Below are positions 36,501 to 48,301 of a stretch of 64,000 bases of DNA, piece after piece. This DNA comes from Chitiniphilus eburneus. Its GTDB lineage: Bacteria > Pseudomonadota > Gammaproteobacteria > Burkholderiales > Chitinibacteraceae. Within the stretch, counting starts at the first letter, position 1, and each line of letters starts with the position of its first letter. The notes under the pieces are model-generated. The model was not told the DNA's origin. It worked only from the letters and a program-made list of their open reading frames with translations, and made no database searches. Location: assembly GCF_005048205.1 (NCBI RefSeq), contig NZ_SUMF01000001.1:248001-312000 (forward strand). The letters run 5' to 3'. The translations under genes were made by a program, and so were the position numbers.

Positions 36501-38030
36501 CAGGTAATCGAACGGCGAGCGCACCTTTTCCGACAGCACCGCCATCGGGGTGTCGTCACCCATCGAGCCGACGGCTTCCTGGCCGGCCTCGGCCAGCACG
36601 CGGATCACCTGGTCACGCTCTTCGAAAGTGAGCTGGAACTGCTTCTGGTAGGTCAGGCGCTCGGCCTTGTCCATCGCCGGCAGCACGCCGACATCCTCGG
36701 CGATCTCCAGGTGCTGGGCGTGCCTTCTCACCCATTCGCGATACGGATGCGCGGTCTTCAGGCGGTTATCGATGGTCTCGGTATCGAGGAACTCGCCGGT
36801 CTTCAGGTCCACCGCGACGATCTGGCCGGGCTTGACGCGCCCCTTCTGCACCACATCCTCCGGCTTGTACGGCCAGGTGCCGACTTCGGAGGCGATGGTC
36901 AGGTGGCGATCGCGGGTGATGACATAGCGCGCCGGGCGCAGGCCGTTACGGTCGAGCGCACAGCCGGCGTAGCGGCCGTTGGTCCACACCAGGCCGGCTG
37001 GGCCGTCCCACGGCTCCATGTGCATCGAGTTGTATTCGTAGAAGGCGCGCAGGTCGCGGTCGTTGCTGTCCACGTTCTGCCAGGCCGGCGGCACCAGCAT
37101 GCGGAAGGCGCGGAATACATCGATCCCGCCCATCATCAGGCCTTCGAGCATGTTGTCCAGGCTCATCGAATCCGAGCCGTTGGTCTGCACGATGGGGCGC
37201 ACGGTATCCATGTCGAGCAGCGGGCTGTCCATCACGGCCTCGCGCGCCTTGGCCCACAGCCGGTTGCCGTGCAGGGTGTTGATCTCGCCATTGTGCGCGA
37301 CAAAGCGGAATGGCTGCGCCAGCTTCCATTGCGGCCAGGTGTTGGTCGAGAAACGCTGGTGGTAGACGGCCAGGCTCGAAGCGAAACGCTCGTCCTTCAG
37401 GTCGAGGTAGAACACCGGCAGGTTGTCCGGCGTGACCAGGCCCTTGTACGAGAGGACCTGCGAATTGAGCGTCGGCTGGTAGAACGAGGTGTCGGCGTGA
37501 TTGGCTTTCTCGGCCAGGCGACGCGCCTGGTACAGCTTGCGGTCGAACGCATCGTCGTCCAGGCTGCCGGGCGCATTGACGAACACCTGCGAGATGGTCG
37601 GCAGCGTCCGCAAGGCATATTCGCCACAGGCATCCAGGTTGACGGGCACGGCGCGCAGGCCGGCGAATTCCAAGCCCTGGGCCTCAATGGCGGCTTGCAG
37701 GTTCTTGATGGATACATCGCCCACGGCGGCATTGGTGCTGTGGAACACCAGGCCCGCGGCGTAGCGCTTGGCCAAGGTGATACCGGCCTCGGCAGCCACT
37801 GCGCGCAGGAAGCCATCCGGCTTGCGGAACAGCAACCCACAGCCGTCGCCCGACTTGCCATCGGCGGCCACGGCACCACGGTGGGTCAGGCAGGCGAGCG
37901 AACTGATCGCGGTGGAAACAAGCCAATGCGACGGCTTGTCATCCATTTGCGCAATCAGGCCGAAACCGCAGCTATCCTGTTCAAACTGCGGGCTATATAG
38001 CGTGCCCTCCAACCAGCTTTGTCTATCCAT
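33582..38030 (-). CDS. gltB: Glutamate synthase large subunit, first copy
   Basis: A 1482-residue alpha subunit that makes two glutamates from glutamine and 2-oxoglutarate. The N-terminal class II amidotransferase starts at Cys21 in DSCGFGLIAQM after a short propeptide. The central and FMN-binding synthase domains follow ([44 protein letters not shown]). The 3Fe-4S cysteines are in CKYLRICHLNNC. The C-terminal GXGXG beta-helix domain has DYVGKGMAGGR-type glycine repeats. ATG 38030 is chosen with AAGGTG seven bases upstream; extension to 38054 would need TTG. Its length and motifs resemble the E. coli enzyme (1486 residues). It heads an operon with gltD downstream. Confidence 0.95.
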   Translation of the reverse strand: MDRQSWLEGTLYSPQFEQDSCGFGLIAQMDDKPSHWLVSTAISSLACLTHRGAVAADGKSGDGCGLLFRKPDGFLRAVAAEAGITLAKRYAAGLVFHSTNAAVGDVSIKNLQAAIEAQGLEFAGLRAVPVNLDACGEYALRTLPTISQVFVNAPGSLDDDAFDRKLYQARRLAEKANHADTSFYQPTLNSQVLSYKGLVTPDNLPVFYLDLKDERFASSLAVYHQRFSTNTWPQWKLAQPFRFVAHNGEINTLHGNRLWAKAREAVMDSPLLDMDTVRPIVQTNGSDSMSLDNMLEGLMMGGIDVFRAFRMLVPPAWQNVDSNDRDLRAFYEYNSMHMEPWDGPAGLVWTNGRYAGCALDRNGLRPARYVITRDRHLTIASEVGTWPYKPEDVVQKGRVKPGQIVAVDLKTGEFLDTETIDNRLKTAHPYREWVRRHAQHLEIAEDVGVLPAMDKAERLTYQKQFQLTFEERDQVIRVLAEAGQEAVGSMGDDTPMAVLSEKVRSPFDYLRQQFAQVTNPPIDPIREAIVMSLNTCFGPERNLFDESEFNARRLEVRSPILSSDKFDALTSIDDPDYKAARFDISYDPACSSLKVAILALQADVLRSVREDKTVIIVLSDKHIARDRLPIPALFAVGAVNHALVDSGLRCKTNIIIETGTARDPHHFACLIGYGATAVFPYLAYQTIMELLELGQLELPLEKAANNFRKGINKGLLKILSKMGISTIASYRGSQLFEGVGIGEEVVELCLNGTVSRIGGAGFGDFEEDQKKLTRLAFNTMRPLQQGGLLKYVFGEEYHAYNPDVVMQLQKAVQGGDYKEYLKYADLVNNRPVAMLRDLMSLKLDPARAVPLDEVESVESILKRFDSAGMSLGALSPEAHEALAEGMNRLGGRSNSGEGGEDAARYGTARMSKIKQVASGRFGVTPHYLVNAEVLQIKVAQGAKPGEGGQLPGDKVSPLIARLRCSKPGISLISPPPHHDIYSIEDLAQLIFDLKQVNPDALVSVKLVAEPGVGTIAAGVAKAYADLITISGYDGGTGASPLTSVKYAGTPFELGLTEAQQVLRANGLRGRVRVQTDGGLKTGLDVVKAAAMGAESFGFGTGPMVALGCKYLRICHLNNCATGVATQEIKLRSKYFTGLPDMVVNYFTFIAEETREWMAKLGVRTMEELIGRTDVLGLAEGATARQQKLRLDVLLSQGDIPESEPRFCVEDSNPSFDKGELAEQMVKDAIAGIRSKTPQRLSYKVRNINRSIGARLSGEIAKAHGADGLPDDCLHLKLEGSAGQSFGVWNARGLTLELAGDANDYVGKGMAGGRVVIYPPKDSPFKSDDGVIVGNTCLYGATGGELYAAGRGGERFAVRNSGATAVVEGIGDHGCEYMTGGVVIVLGETGYNFGAGMTGGFALVHDAKEKFAYRINNELIDINTINGESYGAVRAFLREKLSQHVALTGSSKAAELLRDFDEAVDYFWLVKPKAAKLDDLLKD

Positions 38031-38082
38031 CACAGGCACCTTGCGAAAAGCCAATAAAAGCTAATAAATCCAAAGATGTCGG

Positions 38083-38098
38083 CTTGATCGGAATCAAG
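38083..38098. promoter_or_regulatory. Dyad CTTGAT-N4-ATCAAG upstream of gltB
   Basis: CTTGAT (38083-38088) and ATCAAG (38093-38098) are perfect inverted arms 53 bp upstream of the gltB start codon. A further CTTGATT follows at 38107-38113. This may be an operator or a leader hairpin; no regulator can be named. Confidence 0.35.
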
Positions 38099-38353
38099 CG
38101 AAAGGGCTTGATTCTAGCCATAAAGGGTGCTACCCCGCAACCCAAGACGGGGCTTGGCCGGCAATCGGGAAAAACCCTGAACCCCGCGCCACGATTGGCT
38201 TTCGGCGATGTCAGCCGCTTCGCCGACCGACCTGTTTCCCCCCACGCCTTCAATCAGCCTGCATTGCAGCAAAAACGGCCATTTGCGGGCCATCGGGCAA
38301 TGAGTTCATTAGCCAAAAGGCAGTAAAAAACGTGCAAGTGAAAACCCATGGAA

Positions 38354-38401
38354 TTCACCAAATCGGTGCACGACAATTCGTCAATTCACCAAACTGGTGC
38401 A
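38354..38401. promoter_or_regulatory. Two NtrC-like dyads upstream of the first gltBD operon
   Basis: TTCACCAAATCGGTGCA (38354-38370) and TTCACCAAACTGGTGCA (38385-38401) are 17-bp dyads close to the NtrC consensus TGCACCA-N3-TGGTGCA. Their starts are exactly 31 bp apart, three helical turns, as for cooperative NtrC enhancer pairs. They lie about 325 bp before the gltB start, a distance usual for an enhancer. I found no sigma-54 -24/-12 promoter nearby. Otherwise the 475-bp gap between gltB and the next gltD holds only the dyad at 38083 and the terminator at 38453. Confidence 0.55.
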
Positions 38402-38452
38402 TATCGCCAATCAAAGCTTTCAGCGGTGCAACACGCTGCAAAATGCGGATAC

Positions 38453-38478
38453 AAAAAAAGCGGGCCGAAGCCCGCTTT
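38453..38478 (-). terminator. Intrinsic terminator of the second gltBD operon
   Basis: On the minus strand AAAGCGGGC-TTCG-GCCCGCTTT is followed by a T-tract (complement of A 38453-38459). It is a UUCG-capped terminator 28 bp after the second gltD. Confidence 0.88.
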
Positions 38479-38505
38479 CTTTCACCGTGATGCAATGCCG
38501 CCGGA

Positions 38506-39969
38506 TTATCTCGGTAGTTCGCTGTGCCCCATCAGGAACGCATCGACCTCGCGCGCGCACTGCCTGCCTTCGCGGATCGCCCATACCACCAGCGATTGGC
38601 CGCGCCGCATGTCGCCGGCCGCGAACACCTTGTCCACGTTGGTGCGATAGGCACGCGTACCCTCGCAGACTGCCTCGGCGTTGCCACGCGCATCGCGCGT
38701 AACGCCGAGGCCGCTCAGCACAGCACCCGCCGGATGGGTGAAACCCATCGCCAGGAATACCAGGTCGGCCTTCAATTCGAACTCGCTGCCCGGCACTTCC
38801 ACCGGACGGCCATCGCGCCAGTCCAGCCGCACCGCGCGCAATGCGCTGATCCGGCCATCCTCGCCGATGAATGCCTTGGTCATCACCGCGAAATCGCGCT
38901 CACAGCCTTCTTCCTGGCTACTGGAGGTACGCAGCTTGGCCGGCCAGTATGGCCAGGTCAGCGGTTTATCCTCCTGTTCCGGCGGCATCGGCATCAGTTC
39001 CAGTTGCACGACGCTGGCGGCGCCATGGCGGTTGGCCGTGCCGACGCAATCAGAGCCGGTGTCGCCGCCACCGATCACCACCACATGCTTGCCGCTGGCG
39101 TCGATCGGATTGGCCGCGCCGCCGCCGACCTGCCGGTTCTGCGCGATCAGCAGTTCCAGCGCGAAATGGATGCCACCCAGTTGACGCCCCGGCACCGGCA
39201 GATCACGCGGCACTTCGGCGCCACCGGCCAGGATCACCGCGTCGAAATCCGCCAGCAGCGTCTGTGGCAGCACCGTGCTGCGCGCATCGTTGGCTATGCC
39301 GGCGCCCAGCGGCTCCGCCGACACCAGCGTACCGCACTGGAACACCACGCCTTCAGCCGCCAGTTGGCCCAGGCGGCGATCGATCACCCGCTGTTCCAGC
39401 TTGAAGTCGGGGATGCCGTAGCGCAGCAGGCCACCTGGCTGTTCGTTCTTTTCGAACACCTTCACCGCATGGCCGGCACGCGCCAGTTGCTGCGCCGCCG
39501 CCAGCCCGGCCGGGCCGGAGCCGATCACCGCCACCTTTTTGCCGGTGGTACGCGCCGCCGGCTGCGGGCCGATCCAGCCTTCCGCCCAGCCTTTTTCGAC
39601 AATCGCGCGTTCCAGCGATTTGATGCCAACCGGCTCGGCGTTGATACCCAGGGTGCAGGCCGCCTCGCATGGCGCAGGGCACACGCGCCCGGTGAACTCG
39701 GGGAAGTTGTTGGTACCGTGCAGCACCGTCAGCGCCGAGCGCCAGTCCTGGCGATATACCAGGTCGTTGAAGTCGGGGATGACGTTGTGCACCGGGCAAC
39801 CGGTGTTGCAGAACGGGATGCCGCAATCCATGCAGCGCGCGGCCTGTCGTCCCGCCTGGGTGTCGTCCAGCACGGCAACGAACTCGCGGTAATGGCCCAC
39901 GCGCTCCTTGACCGGCTGGTACTGCTCGGCGACCCGCTCGTATTCGAGGAATCCTGTTGCCTTGCCCAT
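38506..39969 (-). CDS. gltD: Glutamate synthase small subunit, second copy
   Basis: A 487-residue beta subunit starting [13 protein letters not shown], the form usual in betaproteobacteria. Iron-sulfur cysteines are in [20 protein letters not shown] and [12 protein letters not shown]. Nucleotide motifs are [17 protein letters not shown] and [16 protein letters not shown], and the end [16 protein letters not shown] is typical. It differs clearly from the other copy (32077-33492), so the pair is not a recent duplication. Its ATG directly follows the gltB stop, with a perfect AAGGAGGT ribosome site inside the gltB end, so the two subunits are coupled. Confidence 0.95.
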   Translation of the reverse strand: MGKATGFLEYERVAEQYQPVKERVGHYREFVAVLDDTQAGRQAARCMDCGIPFCNTGCPVHNVIPDFNDLVYRQDWRSALTVLHGTNNFPEFTGRVCPAPCEAACTLGINAEPVGIKSLERAIVEKGWAEGWIGPQPAARTTGKKVAVIGSGPAGLAAAQQLARAGHAVKVFEKNEQPGGLLRYGIPDFKLEQRVIDRRLGQLAAEGVVFQCGTLVSAEPLGAGIANDARSTVLPQTLLADFDAVILAGGAEVPRDLPVPGRQLGGIHFALELLIAQNRQVGGGAANPIDASGKHVVVIGGGDTGSDCVGTANRHGAASVVQLELMPMPPEQEDKPLTWPYWPAKLRTSSSQEEGCERDFAVMTKAFIGEDGRISALRAVRLDWRDGRPVEVPGSEFELKADLVFLAMGFTHPAGAVLSGLGVTRDARGNAEAVCEGTRAYRTNVDKVFAAGDMRRGQSLVVWAIREGRQCAREVDAFLMGHSELPR

Positions 39970-44610
<4,641 letters not shown>

Positions 44611-44799
44611 GTGTGGTTCCTCTTGCGGTGGCGGCCCGCCGAGGGTCAAAAAAAGCTGGCGCGCGGCCAGCCGGGATCGGCGGGAGGGGATGGAGAACGA
44701 CTTGCCCGGCAAAACGCCGCGCAAACCCCGAAAGTTTGCCAGAACTGACTTTTACGCCCGGCAGAAACCCCAAGAAACTTAATCCAGATCAGATCATTC

Positions 44800-44854
44800 C
44801 GCACCCAATTCATGCAATGCACCGAAACGGTGAATGGCGCACCAAAACAGGGCA
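44800..44854. promoter_or_regulatory. NtrC-like dyad cluster upstream of the second gltBD operon
   Basis: TGCACCGAAACGGTGAA (44818-44834) is a good dyad of the same type as those at 38354-38401. Two weaker half-matches flank it: CGCACCCAATTCATGCA (44800-44816) and CGCACCAAAACAGGGCA (44838-44854). It lies about 210 bp before the gltB start. The 330-bp gap between this gltB and the VOC gene otherwise holds only the dyad at 44874. Confidence 0.45.
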
Positions 44855-44873
44855 TTAAATCGAAAAAACACTG

Positions 44874-44891
44874 CTGACATCACGGTGTCAG
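44874..44891. promoter_or_regulatory. Dyad CTGACA-N6-TGTCAG upstream of the VOC gene
   Basis: Perfect 6-bp arms (44874-44879 and 44886-44891) lie 49 bp before the VOC start codon, a likely operator position. The WYL regulator encoded next to the VOC gene is a candidate binder, by position only. Confidence 0.35.
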
Positions 44892-44940
44892 TAGGGGTAC
44901 GGCAACATGACAACGTCTTTCCCCCACCCTGGAGCCCCCC

Positions 44941-45306
44941 ATGAATGCCATCAACTGGTTCGAGATTCCCACCCTCGACTTCGACCGCGCCACCGCCTTT
45001 TACGAACGTCTGTTCGGCCAGAACCTGCGCCGCGATCCCTGCGGCGATTTTGAACTGGCCATCCTGCCGTATGCCGGCGAAGGCGTCGGCGGCGCGCTGG
45101 TGTCACCCGGCCCGATCAAACCGGCCGCCGACGGCGTGCTGCCCTACCTGAACACCCCTGGCGATCTCGACGACTGGCTGCGGCGGGTAGAGGATCACGG
45201 CGGCTGCGTGGTCCGCCCCAAGACACTGATCGACGCGGAAATCGGCTACATCGCCACCTTCCGCGACACCGAAGGCAACCTGATCGGGCTGCATGCAGCG
45301 CCTTGA
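44941..45306 (+). CDS. VOC (glyoxalase-fold) family protein
   Basis: A 121-residue protein of the vicinal-oxygen-chelate fold. It begins INWFEIPTLDFDRATAFYERLFG, the standard first beta-alpha unit, and ends GYIATFRDTEGNLIGLHA, the standard last strand. Single VOC modules usually dimerise; this subgroup often lacks the full metal set and its substrate is unknown. GGAG lies six bases before ATG 44941. Pairing with a WYL-type regulator just downstream on the same strand recurs in proteobacteria and suggests co-regulation. Confidence 0.88.
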   Translation: MNAINWFEIPTLDFDRATAFYERLFGQNLRRDPCGDFELAILPYAGEGVGGALVSPGPIKPAADGVLPYLNTPGDLDDWLRRVEDHGGCVVRPKTLIDAEIGYIATFRDTEGNLIGLHAAP

Positions 45307-45316
45307 TTGAGGTGGG

Positions 45317-45486
45317 CTGACACCCCGACACCTTGAATCACCGAGGACAGTGAGAACACAGGGGGTCACAGAGAAAATCAAAAACGAGTCAACGCGAATG
45401 GCATCCGCTCTTCGATTGTTCTGATTTTCTCTGCGCAACGCCGTGTTCTCACCACGGTCCTCTGTGGTTCAAGATTCAGGGTTCAG
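45317..45486. repeat. CACAGAGGAC-type palindromic repeat, copy 1
   Basis: A 170-bp imperfect palindrome between the VOC and WYL genes. The left arm (45317-45379) includes TTGAATCACCGAGGAC, GAGAACACAG and CACAGAGAAAATC. The right arm (45423-45486), on the opposite strand, has TTGAACCACAGAGGACCGTG, GAGAACACGGCGTTG and GCAGAGAAAATC. The same ends (CTGAACCC, CTTGAA-CACAGAGGAC) occur at 51862-52055. No coding region is present. Confidence 0.75.
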
Positions 45487-45522
45487 CCACCATCCATTCC
45501 ATCCACCACCAAAGACCGAGCC

Positions 45523-46209
45523 ATGCGCCGCGCCGACCGTCTTTATCAGATCACCCTGTTCCTGCGCAGCCGGCCGCTGACCACCGCGCGCTGGCTGGCG
45601 CAGCAACTGGGGGTGTCGGAACGCACCATCTACCGCGATGTCAGCGATCTGCTCGGCACGGGTCTGCCCATCGATGGCGAAGCCGGCGTCGGTTACCGGC
45701 TGAAGCAGAACCTGGACCTGCCGCCGCTCAGCTTCACCCGCGAGGAACTGGATGCGCTGCGATTGGGAGCGCGGATGGTCCAGGGCTACGGCGATGCCGA
45801 CCTCGCCAGCGCGGCGCGTAGCGCGCAAGCCAAGATCGAAGTCACACTGCGCCGCCAGATCGACCTGCCCACCCGGCTGTACGCACCGATACCACAACTG
45901 CACGCCACGCTGCGTCCACTGCTTGGCCGGCTGCGCCAGGCGGTGCATGCGCTCAACGTCGTCCATATCGCCTACACCCGCGCCGACGGCACACCCAGCG
46001 AGCGCGAGCTGCATCCGCTGGGGCTGTTCTTCTGGCACGGCAACTGGACGCTGGCCGCATGGTGCGAACTGCGCGGCGACTATCGCCACTTCCGCCTCGA
46101 CCGCATTCGCGCCTGCCAGGTGTTACCGCAGCGCTTCCCTCAGGTCGCCGGCCGCAATCTGCACGATATGCTGCGACGGATGGGGGTCGACCCGGCACTG
46201 GTGGATTGA
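45523..46209 (+). CDS. YafY-type WYL-domain transcriptional regulator
   Basis: A 228-residue regulator. The N-terminal winged helix-turn-helix (RADRLYQITLFLRSR...TARWLAQQLGVSERTIYRDVSDL) is of the DeoR/HTH_11 type. The C-terminal WYL domain (about 130-205) carries HPLGLFFWHGNWTLAAWCELRGDYRHFRLDRI. WYL domains bind ligands, in some cases nucleic acids, and switch DNA binding. It lies downstream of the VOC gene, separated by a palindromic repeat, and is followed by an intrinsic terminator. The target is not known; the dyad upstream of the VOC gene is a candidate. Confidence 0.9.
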   Translation: MRRADRLYQITLFLRSRPLTTARWLAQQLGVSERTIYRDVSDLLGTGLPIDGEAGVGYRLKQNLDLPPLSFTREELDALRLGARMVQGYGDADLASAARSAQAKIEVTLRRQIDLPTRLYAPIPQLHATLRPLLGRLRQAVHALNVVHIAYTRADGTPSERELHPLGLFFWHGNWTLAAWCELRGDYRHFRLDRIRACQVLPQRFPQVAGRNLHDMLRRMGVDPALVD

Positions 46210-46221
46210 AACACCCAGCAA

Positions 46222-46249
46222 AAAACCCACCGCTGACGCGGTGGGTTTT
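46222..46249. terminator. Bidirectional terminator, WYL regulator / lipoprotein gene
   Basis: AAAACCCACCGC (46222-46233), loop TGAC, GCGGTGGGTTTT (46238-46249). A perfect 12-bp stem with A/T ends on both sides, placed between convergent genes. Confidence 0.85.
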
Positions 46250-46266
46250 CAACAAAACAGCCTCGA

Positions 46267-47235
46267 TCAATGGTAGGCGCGGGGCATCTGGTACTTGATG
46301 CCATTGACCACGCGGTAATCCAGGTCACGCTTCTGATCGTACGATGCCACGATATAGCCCTGGCCGCTGACCTCTACCTCTCTGGCAACACGATGCACCA
46401 CGCCCAGCGTCGGCAGCACCCAGTATTCCTCGGTGATCTGGGTAACATTGCCCATCGGATTTCCCTGCTCGTCCAGCCAGGTCAGTTGGCCAGTGTTGGC
46501 CATCTTGCAGGCGGTCAGTTCGCCGGAAAGCCCAGTCTGTACCGTGCCCTTGCCCAGGTACGTCACGTCATACTCCACCAGTCCGGTCGCCTGACCCTGA
46601 CGCGCACCACTGGCGCTTCCTCGCGCATAGCGTTTGTGCGGCGCAACGTGGAAAGGAACGTCCTTTTCCAACGCATCGCGACGCGCGGCATTCATGCCCT
46701 GGAGATCAGTGCCATAGCCAAAGCCCCAGGTGTAGTTCGACCCGGTTTCCAGATAACCCAGGTACATGCCGGTGGACGAGTAGAACTCCTCCACCTTGAG
46801 TGAGACGCTGTCGGGCGTCCCCTGACCACTGAACAGGCTATCGAAGCTCGCCGACAGATAGCTCATCCGGTTGGGAATATTGAAGTCACTGGCCACCACC
46901 TGCGCCGCAATAGCACCGTGTTCGTCCAGCCATTGACCGGCCTGCGCCGGGTACTCGGTCAGCGAAGCGCCCTGATCCTTGTTGCCTCGCCAGAACGCAC
47001 CGTCGTACCACGTGCTCTGGTAATCGTAGAGATCCGCTCTGGCGACCGGATCACTGGCGGCAAGCGACACCGGCGTCGCCGTCACCGTATCCGGCAACTG
47101 GGCCAATTCGCTCATGCAACCCGCAAAGGTGTCGATCACTACCGGATCTTCGTTGCCGCCACTACCACCACCGCACCCCACCATCCCCGTCGCCAGCGCT
47201 GCCAATACCGAGGCTTTCAATACGAAACTCGTCAT
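46267..47235 (-). CDS. Hypothetical lipoprotein
   Basis: A 322-residue predicted lipoprotein: signal peptide MTSFVLKASVLAALATGMVG with Cys21 as the lipidation site, followed by a glycine-rich linker (GGGSGGNE). I do not recognise the mature domain. It is beta-rich and polar, with conserved-looking stretches such as YLGYLETGSNYTWGFGYG and ITEEYWVLPTLGVVHRVAREV that resemble outer-surface lipoproteins of unknown role. ATG 47235 is set by AAGGAT six to seven bases upstream and by the signal peptide. It is divergent from the C13 peptidase lipoprotein gene; the shared upstream region of about 170 bp suggests the two may be controlled together. Confidence 0.72.
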   Translation of the reverse strand: MTSFVLKASVLAALATGMVGCGGGSGGNEDPVVIDTFAGCMSELAQLPDTVTATPVSLAASDPVARADLYDYQSTWYDGAFWRGNKDQGASLTEYPAQAGQWLDEHGAIAAQVVASDFNIPNRMSYLSASFDSLFSGQGTPDSVSLKVEEFYSSTGMYLGYLETGSNYTWGFGYGTDLQGMNAARRDALEKDVPFHVAPHKRYARGSASGARQGQATGLVEYDVTYLGKGTVQTGLSGELTACKMANTGQLTWLDEQGNPMGNVTQITEEYWVLPTLGVVHRVAREVEVSGQGYIVASYDQKRDLDYRVVNGIKYQMPRAYH

Positions 47236-47403
47236 TTTCAATCCTTTTGATATTTTCGAATTGCCCGTTTTAATCCGCACAAAACCGAACAATTTCCTTA
47301 CTAGGCGCCCTCGATGTTCGGAGAATTAATCGAGTCCAATCTGAACCCAGATCAAACGGGCAGAGAAAAGCACTCATATAGACTGGCCCTTCCCTTTTTT
47401 TGG

Positions 47404-48240
47404 ATGACCATCATGCGCCGCGCCCCCTGTTTATTCTGGTTGCTGTGTCTGCTATGGCTCACCGGATGCGCCAGCATGACCCCGCAGCCCTCAGCCACCG
47501 CAACCGCGTTGCTGGAGGCGCAACTCTCCGCCATGCCCGCCAAAGCGGAGCAACCCAAGGTCTATGGGCTGAGCATCGCCGGTTATGCCTGGCCCGAGGT
47601 GTTCGGCAACGAGGCGCGCCATGCCTCGGCCACCCTGGCGACACGCTATGGGGCCGAGGATGCCCAGGTGCTGCTCAGCAACGATCCGGGCGATCGCGAG
47701 CGCTATCCGCAGGCCAATCTGGATACGCTGGAGCGCGCACTGCGCGGCATCGGCGCCCGGATGGACCCGCAACGCGATGTGCTGATGCTATACATGGTGT
47801 CGCACGGGCAGCAGGACGGCAGTGTCCTGCTGAAGCAGCCCGGGCGAGCCGGAGAAGCGCTGTCGCCGACCTGGCTCAAGACCACCCTGGGCAAGGCGGG
47901 GATCAAGTACGTGATGCTGGCAGTGTCGGCCTGCTTTTCCGGCAGTTTCGTCAACGCGTTCCTCTACGACCCGGATGCGCTGGTGCTGAGCGCATCGCGG
48001 TCGGATCGGGTGTCGTTCGGCTGCTCGGTACGCGACGACTACACTTTTTTCGGCAAGGCGCTGCTGGTCGATCAGGACACGCGCCACCTGGATTGGCCGG
48101 CGCTGTTCCTCACCGTTTCGGACAAGGTGGCCGCCCGGGAAAAGGAGATCGGCGAGAAAATCGGCTCGGTACCGCAAATCCACTTCGGCAACGCACTACA
48201 GGATCATCTGCTCCAGGCCGGCCTGCGCCCCGGCAAATGA
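47404..48240 (+). CDS. C13-family caspase-like peptidase lipoprotein
   Basis: A 278-residue lipoprotein with signal peptide and lipobox LTGC (Cys22). The mature protein has a caspase-hemoglobinase fold of peptidase family C13 (legumain-like): strand VLMLYMVSHGQQDG with catalytic His134, and VMLAVSACFSGSF with catalytic Cys177. Both members of the dyad are present. C13 enzymes cleave after Asn or Asp; the bacterial substrates are unknown. ATG 47404 or 47413 are both possible, with GGAT before the latter; the frame continues upstream to 47314 without signal-peptide character. It faces the hypothetical lipoprotein gene and is convergent with hemF. Confidence 0.82.
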   Translation: MTIMRRAPCLFWLLCLLWLTGCASMTPQPSATATALLEAQLSAMPAKAEQPKVYGLSIAGYAWPEVFGNEARHASATLATRYGAEDAQVLLSNDPGDRERYPQANLDTLERALRGIGARMDPQRDVLMLYMVSHGQQDGSVLLKQPGRAGEALSPTWLKTTLGKAGIKYVMLAVSACFSGSFVNAFLYDPDALVLSASRSDRVSFGCSVRDDYTFFGKALLVDQDTRHLDWPALFLTVSDKVAAREKEIGEKIGSVPQIHFGNALQDHLLQAGLRPGK

Positions 48241-48256
48241 ATGCGCCGCAAAACAA

Positions 48257-48282
48257 AACGGGAAGCACACCGGCTTCCCGTT
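48257..48282. terminator. Terminator between C13 peptidase gene and hemF
   Basis: AACGGGAAGC (48257-48266) and GCTTCCCGTT (48273-48282) form a perfect stem. On the minus strand it is followed by TTGTTTT, so it best serves hemF; it can also act weakly in the other direction. Confidence 0.75.
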
Positions 48283-48301
48283 CTTGTCGAGACTGAACCG
48301 C

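Noticed and set aside
38031-38505. Sigma-54 promoter for gltB near the NtrC-like dyads
   Set aside because: I looked for GG-N10-GC with the TGGCAC and TTGC context on the minus strand and found none that fits. The same search failed upstream of the second gltB.
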